The position numbers and the translations under genes are program-made. The notes beneath the pieces were generated by a model, which was not told the DNA's origin, did not search any database, and saw only the letters and a list, made by a program, of their open reading frames with translations. 64,000 nucleotides of DNA from NCBI RefSeq assembly GCF_023734115.1, contig NZ_AP025737.1, forward strand, positions 1,426,001-1,490,000, in the 5' to 3' direction. Source of the DNA: Herbiconiux sp. L3-i23 (GTDB lineage: Bacteria; Actinomycetota; Actinomycetes; Actinomycetales; Microbacteriaceae). How positions within the stretch are numbered: the first letter of the stretch is position 1; the number at the start of each line of letters is the position of its first letter. Of this stretch, positions 1-8,177 are shown piece by piece.

Positions 1-862
1 CCGTCAAGAAGATCCACAAGCCGCCGAGGGTCAGGGCGACCTTCACGAGAGCCTCAGCCGGCGAGCGCTTCGCTCGCCGCCTAGGAGGTCGCCGACGAGC
101 TGGCGTAGAAGACGTCGACGGCGCGCGGCGGCGCATTGGTGGCGCAGCTGTCGCTGGGGCACCAGCAGGTGCCCCGCCCTCAATAGGGGCCGGCTGCGCC
201 CCTTGAAGACTGCGGGCAACGATGGCGTTGAACTGCAGGATCGTCTTCTGGCTGGTCAGCACCGAGGTGGGCGAGGCATTCCACGTTTCGGGACGGGCGG
301 CGGCGAACGCTATTCGCTGCACCTGCTCTTGGCTGAACTCGCGGCGCTGTGTCTGCAGGAAGTGGAGCAACTCCCAGTCCGCGAGCACCTGCACGCCCTT
401 CTCGGGCGGGGCTTTCGTCGTTCGAGTGCCCGGGTTGACAAAGACGATGAGTGGGGTCACGGGGACCGTGAATCCCACGCCAGCTGCGAGCAACGAATCG
501 GCTCGTTCCGCTTCGAAGGCGGCTTTGTTGACGTAGTTCGTCTTGTGTCCGCCGACTATCAGGCCGAATCCGCCGATCCACAGATCCTGCCGTGGGTGAC
601 TCTTCGTGTTGATGGTGAAGACGCCAGGCGGCCCGATGACGACGTGGTCGATGTCGGCTCCGTTGGTACCGACTGGGACGGAGTGGAGGACGGCCCAGTC
701 GGCATCGAGGTACGAAAGGACACCGGCGACGGCGATCTCTCCGAGCGCGCCGCGATACCAAGACAGCGCCTCCCCCGACGGCGTTGTGAAGCCTTGCGGG
801 TGCAACGCGAGCGTCTGCTCCATCAGCGACTGCCCGGGCACGCGCGACCTGAGGTCGGCCAT
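1..862 (-). CDS. NERD-domain protein, C-terminus cut by window edge
   Basis: The reading frame runs off the left edge of the window with no stop. From the ATG at 862 the protein begins MADLRSRVPGQS. A nuclease-related (NERD) domain follows at about residues 36-140. It contains the family's GE.AVAGVL helix, the GTNGADIDHVVIGP strand-turn-strand that holds the acidic residues, and the TINTKSH basic motif. A proline/arginine-rich linker leads to a hydrophobic segment (LVKVALTLGGLWIFLT) at the cut end, so the protein is probably membrane-anchored with a cytosolic NERD domain. An in-frame TAG lies about 95 bases upstream of the chosen ATG and no other start lies between. NERD proteins are predicted nucleases related to restriction endonuclease folds; the substrate is unknown. 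Confidence 0.75.
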   Translation of the reverse strand, partial: MADLRSRVPGQSLMEQTLALHPQGFTTPSGEALSWYRGALGEIAVAGVLSYLDADWAVLHSVPVGTNGADIDHVVIGPPGVFTINTKSHPRQDLWIGGFGLIVGGHKTNYVNKAAFEAERADSLLAAGVGFTVPVTPLIVFVNPGTRTTKAPPEKGVQVLADWELLHFLQTQRREFSQEQVQRIAFAAARPETWNASPTSVLTSQKTILQFNAIVARSLQGAQPAPIEGGAPAGAPATAAPPMRRRAPSTSSTPARRRPPRRRAKRSPAEALVKVALTLGGLWIFLT

Positions 863-1084
863 AGCGACTCCGTTCGGCCGCGCCCCCCAGCGCGACGTCC
901 ATCGACCATATGCCTCGAGGGCACAGACGCGGATGCCCCAGTTCGAGTGCGATTTCTACGTCGAAGCATCGTGGCCCGTGACATTCTGCTGCGATAAAGC
1001 GCTGGCGACGCGATGTCGGAGGTTGTTTATAGCGTTCTGGCAGCCGGAAAACCGGCGACGAAGCGAAATCAAAGGGGATGCATT

Positions 1085-1237
1085 GTGAAAGTAGCGGCTT
1101 ACCACTCGTCCAACTACGTTATTCCGCACGTCCACCACACCTACGACGACTGCCCTTCGGGCAAGCAGATTCCGTCGTACTACAAGGTCAGCGGTACTGG
1201 CGGCCTGCGCCTGTGTGACCACTGCGCGGAGCGATGA
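1085..1237 (+). CDS. small conserved-looking 50-aa protein with a CDHC motif
   Basis: A GTG start at 1085 is preceded by a good ribosome binding site (AAAGGGG about 7 bases upstream) and encodes 50 residues. The protein is polar and rich in His, Tyr and Cys. It has an internal HVHH cluster, a single mid-protein Cys (DDCPSG) and ends in LRLCDHCAER. Three cysteines and four histidines in 50 residues suggest a bound metal, possibly zinc. I do not recognise a named family. A perfect hairpin 44 bases after the stop probably ends the transcript, which supports this being a real single-gene unit. Confidence 0.6.
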   Translation: MKVAAYHSSNYVIPHVHHTYDDCPSGKQIPSYYKVSGTGGLRLCDHCAER

Positions 1238-1280
1238 GGCTTCAGGACCTCGGGACTCGACATCTGGCTCGCAGCCAACG

Positions 1281-1314
1281 TCAGTCGGACGCGCCGAGAA
1301 GGGCGTCCGACTGA
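1281..1314 (+). terminator. perfect 12-bp hairpin after the small CDHC gene
   Basis: Arms TCAGTCGGACGC (1281-1292) and GCGTCCGACTGA (1303-1314) are perfectly complementary around a 10-nt loop. No T-tract follows, as is common for actinobacterial terminators. Confidence 0.7.
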
Positions 1315-1498
1315 CGCTGCTCATCCGCTCACACAAGGCGATGATCAGCGATCACATCTCCTGTGTGGGGCGTTGCGGTTCTCGTCGTTTGTTGATGTGC
1401 CGCCGGCAACAGATGAGGATAGGGAGTGCAGTCATCAAGGTGGTCTTCGCGCAGCAGACGTCGCAGCCCGCGCCCTCGAGATTCGGATGGTCGAAACG

Positions 1499-1678
1499 AT
1501 GAGTGAGTACAGCGAACTCTCGCAACAACTCGCCCGAGAGCTCGCCGCCAAAGCGGCCAAGAACCTGAGTCGGTCGGGCAAGACTGTGCGACTCGATTCC
1601 AGCGGGCGGTACGTCGTCTCGGATCGCGCGAATGCTGAACGAGGCGGGGCAGATCGCAGGCGTCGCAGCGCTCGGTAG
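1499..1678 (+). CDS. small hypothetical gene, possibly frameshifted remnant
   Basis: The ATG at 1499 opens a 59-codon frame beginning MSEYSELSQQLARELAAKAA, a helical, protein-like N-terminus. After about residue 41 (GRYVVS) the annotated frame becomes an arginine-rich tail. The +1 frame there reads RIARMLNEAGQIAGVAALGR and stays protein-like until it runs into a copy of repeat A at 1688. This looks like a gene broken by a frameshift and truncated by repeats, but sequencing error or a genuine short protein cannot be excluded. No function can be assigned. Confidence 0.35.
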   Translation: MSEYSELSQQLARELAAKAAKNLSRSGKTVRLDSSGRYVVSDRANAERGGADRRRRSAR

Positions 1679-1687
1679 GAGTCAGTC

Positions 1688-1797
1688 CTACGTATCGCTT
1701 CGCTCAACGGGCGGGTAGGGGTGGTGCTTCGTATCGCCCCGGTCAACGGGCGGGCGGGCAGGGGAGCCTTCGTGTCGCTTCTCTCAGCGGGCGGCGG
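1688..1797. repeat. three tandem copies of repeat family A
   Basis: Copies start near 1688, 1727 and 1767. Each is a variant of TTCGTATCGCTTCGCTCAAC followed by GGGCGG. The third is diverged (CTCAGCGGGCGG) and overlaps the last codons and stop of the sugar kinase gene on the minus strand. That kinase's terminal residues and TGA stop are therefore encoded inside a repeat copy. Confidence 0.85.
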
Positions 1798-3181
1798 GGG
1801 TACGGATCGCTATCGCATTCACCCAGTCCGGGCGAGGGTCGAAGACCTGGCCGCTGATAACTGGTGCTGGCCGGCCTGCCGCCAACAGGGCGGCACCAAA
1901 CAACGAGGACTCAGCCTCGGTGCTCACCGAGACCGGGCGGGCGGTTGCGTCGGCGAGGAGTTGGGCGAAGATCGGGGAGCCCGTCACCACGCCGCCCGAG
2001 GCGATCAGCGAACTCAGCTGCGGCTTCGTCTGAGCGACGAGGTCGGTGAGCTCGCGGTACACGCCGAGTGCCGAGAGCACGAAAGCCTGGGCGATGTCGT
2101 CGCGGGTGTGGTGCGAGCGAAGTCCGGTGAGGGATCCCGAAGCGTCGCGGCGGTAGCCCGGGCCACGTTCGCCCGCCAAGTTCGGGGTTGCGAGCAGGCC
2201 GTCGAAGGCCGGGGGAGCGCTCGCCCCGAACGCGAGCGGGTCAGCGACGCCGAGGGAGGTGCGCAACCACTCGATGAGGTTGCCGGCGTTCGAGACCGCG
2301 CCGCCGATCGCGACGTCGCCGCCACGCAGGCGGTAGCGCCAGAGGCCGCGCGGCACGGAGACGTCCTCGGCGCCGAGCAGCATCCGCAGGCTGCCTGAGG
2401 TGCCCGCGGTCAGGGCGCTGACGGTGGGGCCGACGGCGCCGATGCCGACGCTGTTGCAGACGCCGTCGCCGAACACCGGCAGCAATACGGCGCCCGAGAG
2501 GTCGAGCGCGGACGCGGCGTCACCGACGAGGGAGACCGGCTCACGCCACACCGGTCCGAGTGCGGACGCATCGAGGTCGACCGCATCGAGCACGGTGGCG
2601 TCCCACTCGGCGCGGTCCTGATTCCAGATCCCCGAGCCCGCGGCGAGGTCCACGCTCCAGCCGGTGTCGACGCCGAACACCTGGCGCATCAGCCAGCCGG
2701 ACAGGTCGATCCACCGAGCGGAAGAAGGGACGGTGCCGCGCAGATACCAATAGGCGGCGAGGGGATAGGAGGAGTGCAGGTACGAGCCGGTGCTCGCGCG
2801 ATACTCCTCCGGGGCGAAGCGGTCGAACAGGCCGTCGAGAGTCGCGTCGGGTCCCGACGACTCCCACGTGAACACCTCCGTGAGCGGCCGATCGTGCTCA
2901 TCGACCGCGAGGAGGCTGTGCCACAGCGACGACACCGACACGGTCGCGACCGAGCGGAGGTCGAGGCGCGACAGGCTCGCGACAATCAGGTCGCGCAGCG
3001 GCTCAGCCGGAAACGACCCCGCCGGGCTGCGGCCCGAGCGGAACTCGTAGTGCACCTGGTCGTGCTGCCGGACGACGAGGTCGCTGTCGTAGATCGCCGC
3101 GCGGAAGCTACTACTGCCGATATCCAGCGCGAGGATCGACGACCGACTCGACCGGCCGTGCGAGCTGCCAGACAGCGTCAT
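1784..3181 (-). CDS. FGGY-family carbohydrate kinase
   Basis: This 465-residue actin-fold kinase should phosphorylate a sugar, polyol or aldonate in the cytosol using ATP. The phosphate-1 motif is ILALDIGSSSFRAAIYD (about residue 17). A phosphate-binding ALTAGTSGSLRML segment lies mid-protein (about 265) and the adenosine motif LIASGGVVTGSPIFAQLLAD is near residue 400. Length is slightly short for FGGY kinases (480-520). The ATG overlaps the upstream permease stop as ATGA, so it is translationally coupled to the ABC importer and presumably acts on the imported compound. With a 6-phosphogluconate dehydrogenase-like enzyme divergently nearby, a gluconate-type acid is the simplest substrate guess. 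That is inference; the family does not fix the substrate. Confidence 0.85.
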   Translation of the reverse strand: MTLSGSSHGRSSRSSILALDIGSSSFRAAIYDSDLVVRQHDQVHYEFRSGRSPAGSFPAEPLRDLIVASLSRLDLRSVATVSVSSLWHSLLAVDEHDRPLTEVFTWESSGPDATLDGLFDRFAPEEYRASTGSYLHSSYPLAAYWYLRGTVPSSARWIDLSGWLMRQVFGVDTGWSVDLAAGSGIWNQDRAEWDATVLDAVDLDASALGPVWREPVSLVGDAASALDLSGAVLLPVFGDGVCNSVGIGAVGPTVSALTAGTSGSLRMLLGAEDVSVPRGLWRYRLRGGDVAIGGAVSNAGNLIEWLRTSLGVADPLAFGASAPPAFDGLLATPNLAGERGPGYRRDASGSLTGLRSHHTRDDIAQAFVLSALGVYRELTDLVAQTKPQLSSLIASGGVVTGSPIFAQLLADATARPVSVSTEAESSLFGAALLAAGRPAPVISGQVFDPRPDWVNAIAIRTPAAR

Positions 3182-3990
3182 CCCTTGACGGCGCCGGCGG
3201 TCAGGCCCGAGACGATCCACCGCTGGACGAGCAGCGAGATCGCGACGACGGGAACGGTGATGACCACCGCGGCGGCAGCAATCTGACCCCAGTTGTTCGA
3301 CCCGTAGGAGAGGAAGTTGAACACGGCCACCGGCACAGTCTGCGTGTTGCGCCCTGAGAGCACGACCGCGAACAGGAACTGGTTCCACGAGAAGATGAAC
3401 GCGAGGATCGCGGCGGCCGCCATCCCGGTGCGCACCAGCGGTGCGGCGATCGTGAAGAAGTAGCGCCCCTGCGTGGCCCCGTCGACGAGCGACGCCTCGT
3501 GGATGTCCTTCGGCAGCTCCTCGAAGAACGGGATCATCATCCAGGTGATGAACGGCATCGTGATGAACACGTGCGACAGGATCATGCCGAGATAGGTGTC
3601 GATCAGGTCGATCTGCGTGTAGATCACGAACCACGGCACGACGAGCGCGATGCCGGGCAGCATGCGGGCCAGCAGGAACACGAAGCTGGTGCGGCGCAGG
3701 CCCCAGTGCGCAAGCGCGAACGCAGCAGGCACCCCGAACGCGAGCGACAGCAGGGTCGAGCCCACGCCGATCAGCAGCGAGTTGAAGATGAACGACATGA
3801 AGTCGTCGGTCTCGAACACGGCGGCGAAGTTGTCGAACGTGAGTCCGCGGTTCGGCCACAGGCTGCCCGAGGTGATGTCGAGCGGCTGCTGGAACGCGAT
3901 CAGGATCATGTAGACGAACACGGACAGGAACGGCAGGATCGCGATCGTTGCGAAGACTCCTGCTCGGATGGCGCGGGCGCGCGATCTCAT
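3178..3990 (-). CDS. ABC sugar transporter permease (MalG type)
   Basis: This 270-residue inner-membrane protein has six predicted helices. It carries the EAA loop that docks the ATPase (EASLVDGATQGRYFF, followed by APLVRTGM). It begins MRSRARAIRAGVF, with an AGGAGG ribosome site 9 bases upstream. It is the second permease of a carbohydrate uptake (CUT1) importer. The stop overlaps the kinase ATG and the gene lies 2 bases after the MalF-type gene. No ATPase gene lies in this locus, so the importer probably uses a shared multi-sugar ATPase (MsiK type) encoded elsewhere, as is common in actinobacteria. Confidence 0.9.
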   Translation of the reverse strand: MRSRARAIRAGVFATIAILPFLSVFVYMILIAFQQPLDITSGSLWPNRGLTFDNFAAVFETDDFMSFIFNSLLIGVGSTLLSLAFGVPAAFALAHWGLRRTSFVFLLARMLPGIALVVPWFVIYTQIDLIDTYLGMILSHVFITMPFITWMMIPFFEELPKDIHEASLVDGATQGRYFFTIAAPLVRTGMAAAAILAFIFSWNQFLFAVVLSGRNTQTVPVAVFNFLSYGSNNWGQIAAAAVVITVPVVAISLLVQRWIVSGLTAGAVKG

Positions 3991-3992
3991 GG

Positions 3993-4934
3993 TCAGGACC
4001 TCCTGGAGAGACGGACGATCACGAAGCTGAAGATCAGCATCACGAGGACGAAGACGAGCACGACCGCGGCGGCGTAGCTGGGGTCGAGGAACTGGAAGGC
4101 GAGGTTGTAGGCGTAGATGTTGAGCGTCTCGGTCGCCTGACCGGGCCCACCGCCGGTGATCACGTAGATCGGGTCGAAGGTGCGCATCGCCTCGATGAGG
4201 CGGGTTACCGCGGCGACCGCGATCACGGGACGCAGCGCCGGGAGGGTGATGCGCCAGAACCGCTGCCACGCGTTCGCGCCGTCGACCATCGCGGCCTCTT
4301 GCGTCTCGGTCGGCAGCCCGGAGAGGCCGGCGAGCACGATGAGGGCGATGAACGGAGTCCACTGCCACACGTCGACGAGCATCAGCGACGGCAGGGCGAG
4401 CACCGGATCCGACACCCACGGGATGCTCGGCAGACCGAAGAACGACCCGATCGTCGCGAAGAGGCCGAGATCCGGCTGGAACATGAGGCGCCACACCATC
4501 GCGATCGCGACCGGGGTGGCGATCATCGGGATGAGGAACAGGGCGCGGAGGAATCCGCGGCCCCGGAAGTGCTGGTTCAGCAGCAGCGCGTAGAGAACGC
4601 CGAGCACCAGCTCGACGGCGACGGAGCCGACCGAGTAGATGATCGTGCGCAGGGTCGCATCCCAGAAGCGCTGGTCGTTCGCGATGTCCACGAAGTTCTG
4701 TAGGCCGACGAATTCGCCGCCCTCCAGCGAGGCCGGCACGTCCTGGAACGCCATCGCGATGTTGTTGACCAACGGGTAGGCGACGAGGATGAGCAGCAGC
4801 CCGAGCGCCGGCCCGAGGAACGCGGCGCGGGTGCCCCACTCCTTCGGAAGCGCTCGGCGCCTCTTCGCGGGCGCAGGCGACGGATGGTCGCCCGAGATGC
4901 GCTGGCCCGCAGCGGCTTCGGTGGTGACTGTCAT
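3993..4934 (-). CDS. ABC sugar transporter permease (MalF type)
   Basis: This 313-residue membrane protein has a basic N-terminal cytosolic tail (about 35 residues), several membrane helices and the EAA loop EAAMVDGANAWQRFW followed by ITLPALRPV. It pairs with the downstream MalG-type protein to form the CUT1 import channel for the solute delivered by the lipoprotein encoded just upstream. A strong intercistronic hairpin separates it from the binding-protein gene. Confidence 0.9.
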   Translation of the reverse strand: MTVTTEAAAGQRISGDHPSPAPAKRRRALPKEWGTRAAFLGPALGLLLILVAYPLVNNIAMAFQDVPASLEGGEFVGLQNFVDIANDQRFWDATLRTIIYSVGSVAVELVLGVLYALLLNQHFRGRGFLRALFLIPMIATPVAIAMVWRLMFQPDLGLFATIGSFFGLPSIPWVSDPVLALPSLMLVDVWQWTPFIALIVLAGLSGLPTETQEAAMVDGANAWQRFWRITLPALRPVIAVAAVTRLIEAMRTFDPIYVITGGGPGQATETLNIYAYNLAFQFLDPSYAAAVVLVFVLVMLIFSFVIVRLSRRS

Positions 4935-4953
4935 GGTTGTCCTCGTCGTGGCA

Positions 4954-4988
4954 GTTGCGGGGCCGGCACCTGTGCGCGGCCCCGCAAC
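4954..4988 (-). terminator. perfect 12-bp intercistronic hairpin between binding protein and permeases
   Basis: Arms GTTGCGGGGCCG (4954-4965) and CGGCCCCGCAAC (4977-4988) pair perfectly over an 11-nt loop, in the 97-base gap after the binding-protein stop. Transcription continues into the permeases. The likely role is partial termination or mRNA 3'-end stabilisation so that binding protein is made in excess, as known for malE-malF. That role is inferred. Confidence 0.7.
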
Positions 4989-5031
4989 TCGTTTACTTCA
5001 GAACTCGGTTACTGCAGAGGGCGGAGGAGGG

Positions 5032-6375
5032 TCAGCGTGCGGAGAGCGCGTTGAACGCCTCCGCCGCGGTCTCCACCGCAGCCGCCACGTCGCCGCCCTG
5101 AATGGCGGTGACGATCGCCGCGCCGATCGCGTCGCGGGCCTCGGGGACCTGCGCGATGGTCGGGTGCTGGGCGACCGCGTTCTGTCGCGAGCTGTCGAAC
5201 GCGTCGATCCACTCCTGCGGCAGCGTGTCGGGGAACTCGGTGATGCTGGTGCGGGCACCGGCGACGCCGTCCTCGGCCTGGGTCGCCTGGACGACCTCGG
5301 GGCTGGTGGCCCACTGCATGAACAGCCACGAGGCGCCCTGGTTCTCCGAGAAGTTCGACAGCGCGAGGTCCCAACCGTAGAACGCCTGTGTGTCGCCGCC
5401 GGGGCCCGACGGAACGGGCAGGAAGCCGACGTTCTCGGAGACGGTCGACTGCTCGGGGTCGAGCAGCTGCGGGGCGAAGACGCTGGAGTCGGGGAACATC
5501 GCGACGCGTCCCTGCTGGAACAGCGGCAGGATCTCCTGCCACGAGTTGTTCACGGCACCCTCGGGTCCGTTCTCGCGGACGAGGTCGCCGTAGTAGGTGA
5601 ACGCGTCGATGCCCTCAGCGGTATCGAAGGCGGCCTCGCCATCCTCGGTGTTCCACTGCGCGCCCTCGTTGTAGAGGAACGGTGTGAACTGGCTCGTCGC
5701 CGACGCGCCCTTGCCGCGGCCGGTGAAGCCGTACAGCTCGCCCGCGGCGGTGATCGCCTCCGCCGACGACTGCAGCTCGTCGAGCGTGGTCGGGGGAGTG
5801 AGGCCGAGGGCCTTGAACACGTCGGTGCGGTAGTAGAGCATCGTCGTCTCGATCTGGATCGGAACGCCGATCACCTCGTCGTCGATTGTGTCTGCGGCGA
5901 GCACGTCGGCCGAGAAGTCGTCGTAGTCGTAGTCCTCCGAGGTCAGCGACGGGTTGTCGATGAACTCGGAGAGGTCGGCGTACCAGCCGTTCTGCTGGAA
6001 GAGGCGACCCTCGGCGGTGGGGCCGGTCATGAAGACGTCGAGGTCGTCGGAACGCGCCGACAGGTTGACCTGCACGCGCTGACGGAACTGCTCCTCGGGC
6101 AGCGCGGTCACGTTGACGGTGATGCCGGTGAGGTCCTCGAACTCGGCGATGCGCGGCTCGATGGCCTGCTGCCACGGGTGCTGGTTGAGCAGCACCTCGA
6201 TGGTGGCGCCGTCGTAGCGCTCCCAGTCGAAGTCGCCGGTCGCGCCAGCGCCGTCGTCGGACGCGCCGCCGCCGTCACCACCGGCGCAGCCGGCGAGGAG
6301 GGCGGTCGAGGCGGTGATGGCGAGGGCGACGGTCGCGAACCGCGCCGACCTCCTCGCGGGGAACTTCGTGCTCAC
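5032..6375 (-). CDS. ABC transporter extracellular sugar-binding lipoprotein
   Basis: This 447-residue family 1 solute-binding protein has a basic signal (STKFPARRSARF), a hydrophobic stretch and the lipobox LLAGC, so it is a membrane-anchored lipoprotein outside the cell. The GTG start at 6375 is chosen because AAAGGAG sits 7 bases upstream; an ATG further up lacks this. The mature part contains family features such as GRVAMFPDSS and the tryptophan-rich GASWLFMQWATSPE. It is the first gene of the importer-kinase unit and feeds the MalF/MalG-type permeases. Confidence 0.9.
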   Translation of the reverse strand: MSTKFPARRSARFATVALAITASTALLAGCAGGDGGGASDDGAGATGDFDWERYDGATIEVLLNQHPWQQAIEPRIAEFEDLTGITVNVTALPEEQFRQRVQVNLSARSDDLDVFMTGPTAEGRLFQQNGWYADLSEFIDNPSLTSEDYDYDDFSADVLAADTIDDEVIGVPIQIETTMLYYRTDVFKALGLTPPTTLDELQSSAEAITAAGELYGFTGRGKGASATSQFTPFLYNEGAQWNTEDGEAAFDTAEGIDAFTYYGDLVRENGPEGAVNNSWQEILPLFQQGRVAMFPDSSVFAPQLLDPEQSTVSENVGFLPVPSGPGGDTQAFYGWDLALSNFSENQGASWLFMQWATSPEVVQATQAEDGVAGARTSITEFPDTLPQEWIDAFDSSRQNAVAQHPTIAQVPEARDAIGAAIVTAIQGGDVAAAVETAAEAFNALSAR

Positions 6376-6453
6376 GTGATTGCTCCTTTGGAATACGTGC
6401 ATCTGTGCTGACGCCTTGGGGTGCTGTGGTTGCAGACGTCTCGACGAGCGGAT

Positions 6454-6560
6454 GGCCGATTGAGTCCGCCCGACCGTCTTCGGCAAACCAAAGCGGCCGG
6501 GATGACTCCATGCTCATCGGCGATTGGACTCGATCACAGTGCCAAAACGAGGACATTGGA
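6454..6560. promoter_or_regulatory. candidate MocR operator region upstream of the ABC importer
   Basis: The 200-base gap between the regulator gene and the binding-protein gene contains GGCGATTGGACT (6519-6530), CACAGTGCCA (6535-6544), ATTGGA (6555-6560) and the related GGCCGATTGAGTCC (6454-6467). The first two elements recur in inverted orientation in the other control region of this locus (8031-8057). Shared half-sites at both promoters suggest binding by the local MocR-type regulator; this is inference. Confidence 0.45.
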
Positions 6561-6579
6561 TTGCGGATGCGGAGCCCCG

Positions 6580-8016
6580 TCACACGAGCGGCGGGCCGAG
6601 CGGAGAACCGCTCGGGTTCGCCGCCCCGCGGTCGTACTCCGTCCACGCGCGACCGAGCCGGGCGACTCCGTCAGCGAAAGCGGTGGCGTCGGCGCCGAGC
6701 GCGAGCCGGATGTAGGGGTCGCTCGCGCCGTCGGCCGAGAGCGAGTCTCCGGGCACGATCGCGACGCCCAGACGGCGCGCCGTCTCGGCGAACGGTCGGG
6801 AGGCGCCGTGCGGCATCCGCAGCCACAGCGACACCGCGCCGGCCGGCTCGGTGAGCTCGAAGTCGGGCAGCTCGCGGCGCACCACATCGACCGCCTCGGC
6901 GGTGCGCAGGTCGATCTCGCGGTGTCGTTGCGCCTTCACCTCGGGAAGCCGGCGCAGCAGCCAGGCCGAGAGCATCTGGCTGAGCAGCGGGGTGCCCAGG
7001 TCAGCGCGCGCCTTGGCACGGGAGAGGCGCAGGATCGCGTTCTCATCTCCGCGGATCCAGCCGATGCGCAAGCCTCCCCAGAACAGCTTGCTCATCGAGC
7101 CGACCGTGAAGACGGTCGTGTCACGGGCGAGCGCGGCGAGGTGCGGGGGAGCGTCGTCGCGCAGCAGGTGCCGCGAACTCGAATCCTCGATCACCGCACC
7201 CGAGAAGCCGCGCAGGCCCGAGGCGAGGCGGCGCAGCGAGTCGCCGTCGCAAACGAGACCCTCGGGCCCGAACGACGAGATCAGGTAGACCAGCGAGGGC
7301 TCCGACTTCGCCACCACGCCGAGCAGGGCCTGCTCGCCGCTACTCGACAGGGACCGGGCGCTCCGCACCACGACAGGCTCGCGGCGCACGAGGTCGAGCA
7401 TGCCGGGAGAGGTCGGGTCCTCGACGAGTACCGAGTCGCCGGTGTCGAGCAGGTGCTGGGTGAGCAACGACAGCGCCTGCTGGTCGCCGGTCGTGATGAG
7501 GATCTGCTCGGGCGAGGTGTGCAGGCCCTCCTCGCTGAACATGTCGGCGACCGCCCGGCGCAGCTCGAGCAACCCGAGGGCGGAGTAGCCGGTCTGCTCG
7601 AGCAGCGGCTCGGCCATGCCGTCGCCGAGCGCGACGATCGCGTCGCGCACCGCCGGTGCGGCCGGCAGGGTCGCGGTGGCGAGGTCGATCAGCTGCTCGC
7701 CGCCCGAGAGCGCGGCGCGACCGAGCGACTCCTGTTGGCTCGACCGCGACGATGCGTTGCGTTCGGCGCCCGCCACCCAGGTGCCGCTGCCCTGCTTGCT
7801 CGTCAGCACGCCATCCGAGCGGAGCATGTCGTAGGCGGCGACCACCGTGCTGCGTCCCACGGCGAGCGCGCGGGCCATGTGACGTTCGGCGGGGAGGATC
7901 GTTCCCGGTGCGAGATCGCCGCGGAGCACCGCGTTGCGGATGGCGATCGCGAGCCGCTGGTAGAGCGGACCCGAGTGGATCGTCCACTCGCCTACGGCAT
8001 CCAACACGTTGACCAC
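6580..8016 (-). CDS. MocR-type GntR regulator with aminotransferase-like domain
   Basis: This 478-residue protein has an N-terminal GntR winged helix (about residues 15-80, with LAPGTILPAER and the recognition helix LAVGRSTVVAAYDML). It is followed by a fold-type I aminotransferase-like domain. SMSKLFWGGLRIGWI holds the expected PLP-binding lysine. MocR proteins are PLP-responsive transcription factors and do not usually act as enzymes. It starts with GTG at 8016, lies between the importer operon and the divergent dehydrogenase gene, and probably controls both from the shared motifs at 6519 and 8031. Confidence 0.88.
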   Translation of the reverse strand: MVNVLDAVGEWTIHSGPLYQRLAIAIRNAVLRGDLAPGTILPAERHMARALAVGRSTVVAAYDMLRSDGVLTSKQGSGTWVAGAERNASSRSSQQESLGRAALSGGEQLIDLATATLPAAPAVRDAIVALGDGMAEPLLEQTGYSALGLLELRRAVADMFSEEGLHTSPEQILITTGDQQALSLLTQHLLDTGDSVLVEDPTSPGMLDLVRREPVVVRSARSLSSSGEQALLGVVAKSEPSLVYLISSFGPEGLVCDGDSLRRLASGLRGFSGAVIEDSSSRHLLRDDAPPHLAALARDTTVFTVGSMSKLFWGGLRIGWIRGDENAILRLSRAKARADLGTPLLSQMLSAWLLRRLPEVKAQRHREIDLRTAEAVDVVRRELPDFELTEPAGAVSLWLRMPHGASRPFAETARRLGVAIVPGDSLSADGASDPYIRLALGADATAFADGVARLGRAWTEYDRGAANPSGSPLGPPLV

Positions 8017-8030
8017 GTGGCCTCCTCAAC

Positions 8031-8057
8031 AGTCCAATCGCCATCGAATGGCACTGT
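8031..8057. promoter_or_regulatory. candidate MocR operator in the divergent control region
   Basis: AGTCCAATCGCC (8031-8042) is the exact reverse complement of the element at 6519. TGGCACTGT (8049-8057) is the reverse complement of the element at 6536. The intervening GCCATCGAATGGC is itself palindromic. The site lies in the 161-base gap between the divergently transcribed regulator and dehydrogenase genes. Confidence 0.45.
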
Positions 8058-8177
8058 CACCGGTGCCTCTCGACGGCAACTATGGCTAATGGTGGCCCCA
8101 TGCACAAATCATGCGGCCCTGTTCGCGCCCGGCGGTTCCGAGGCGTGGACTCGCGACTACGAGGGGTTTGACCGTCG

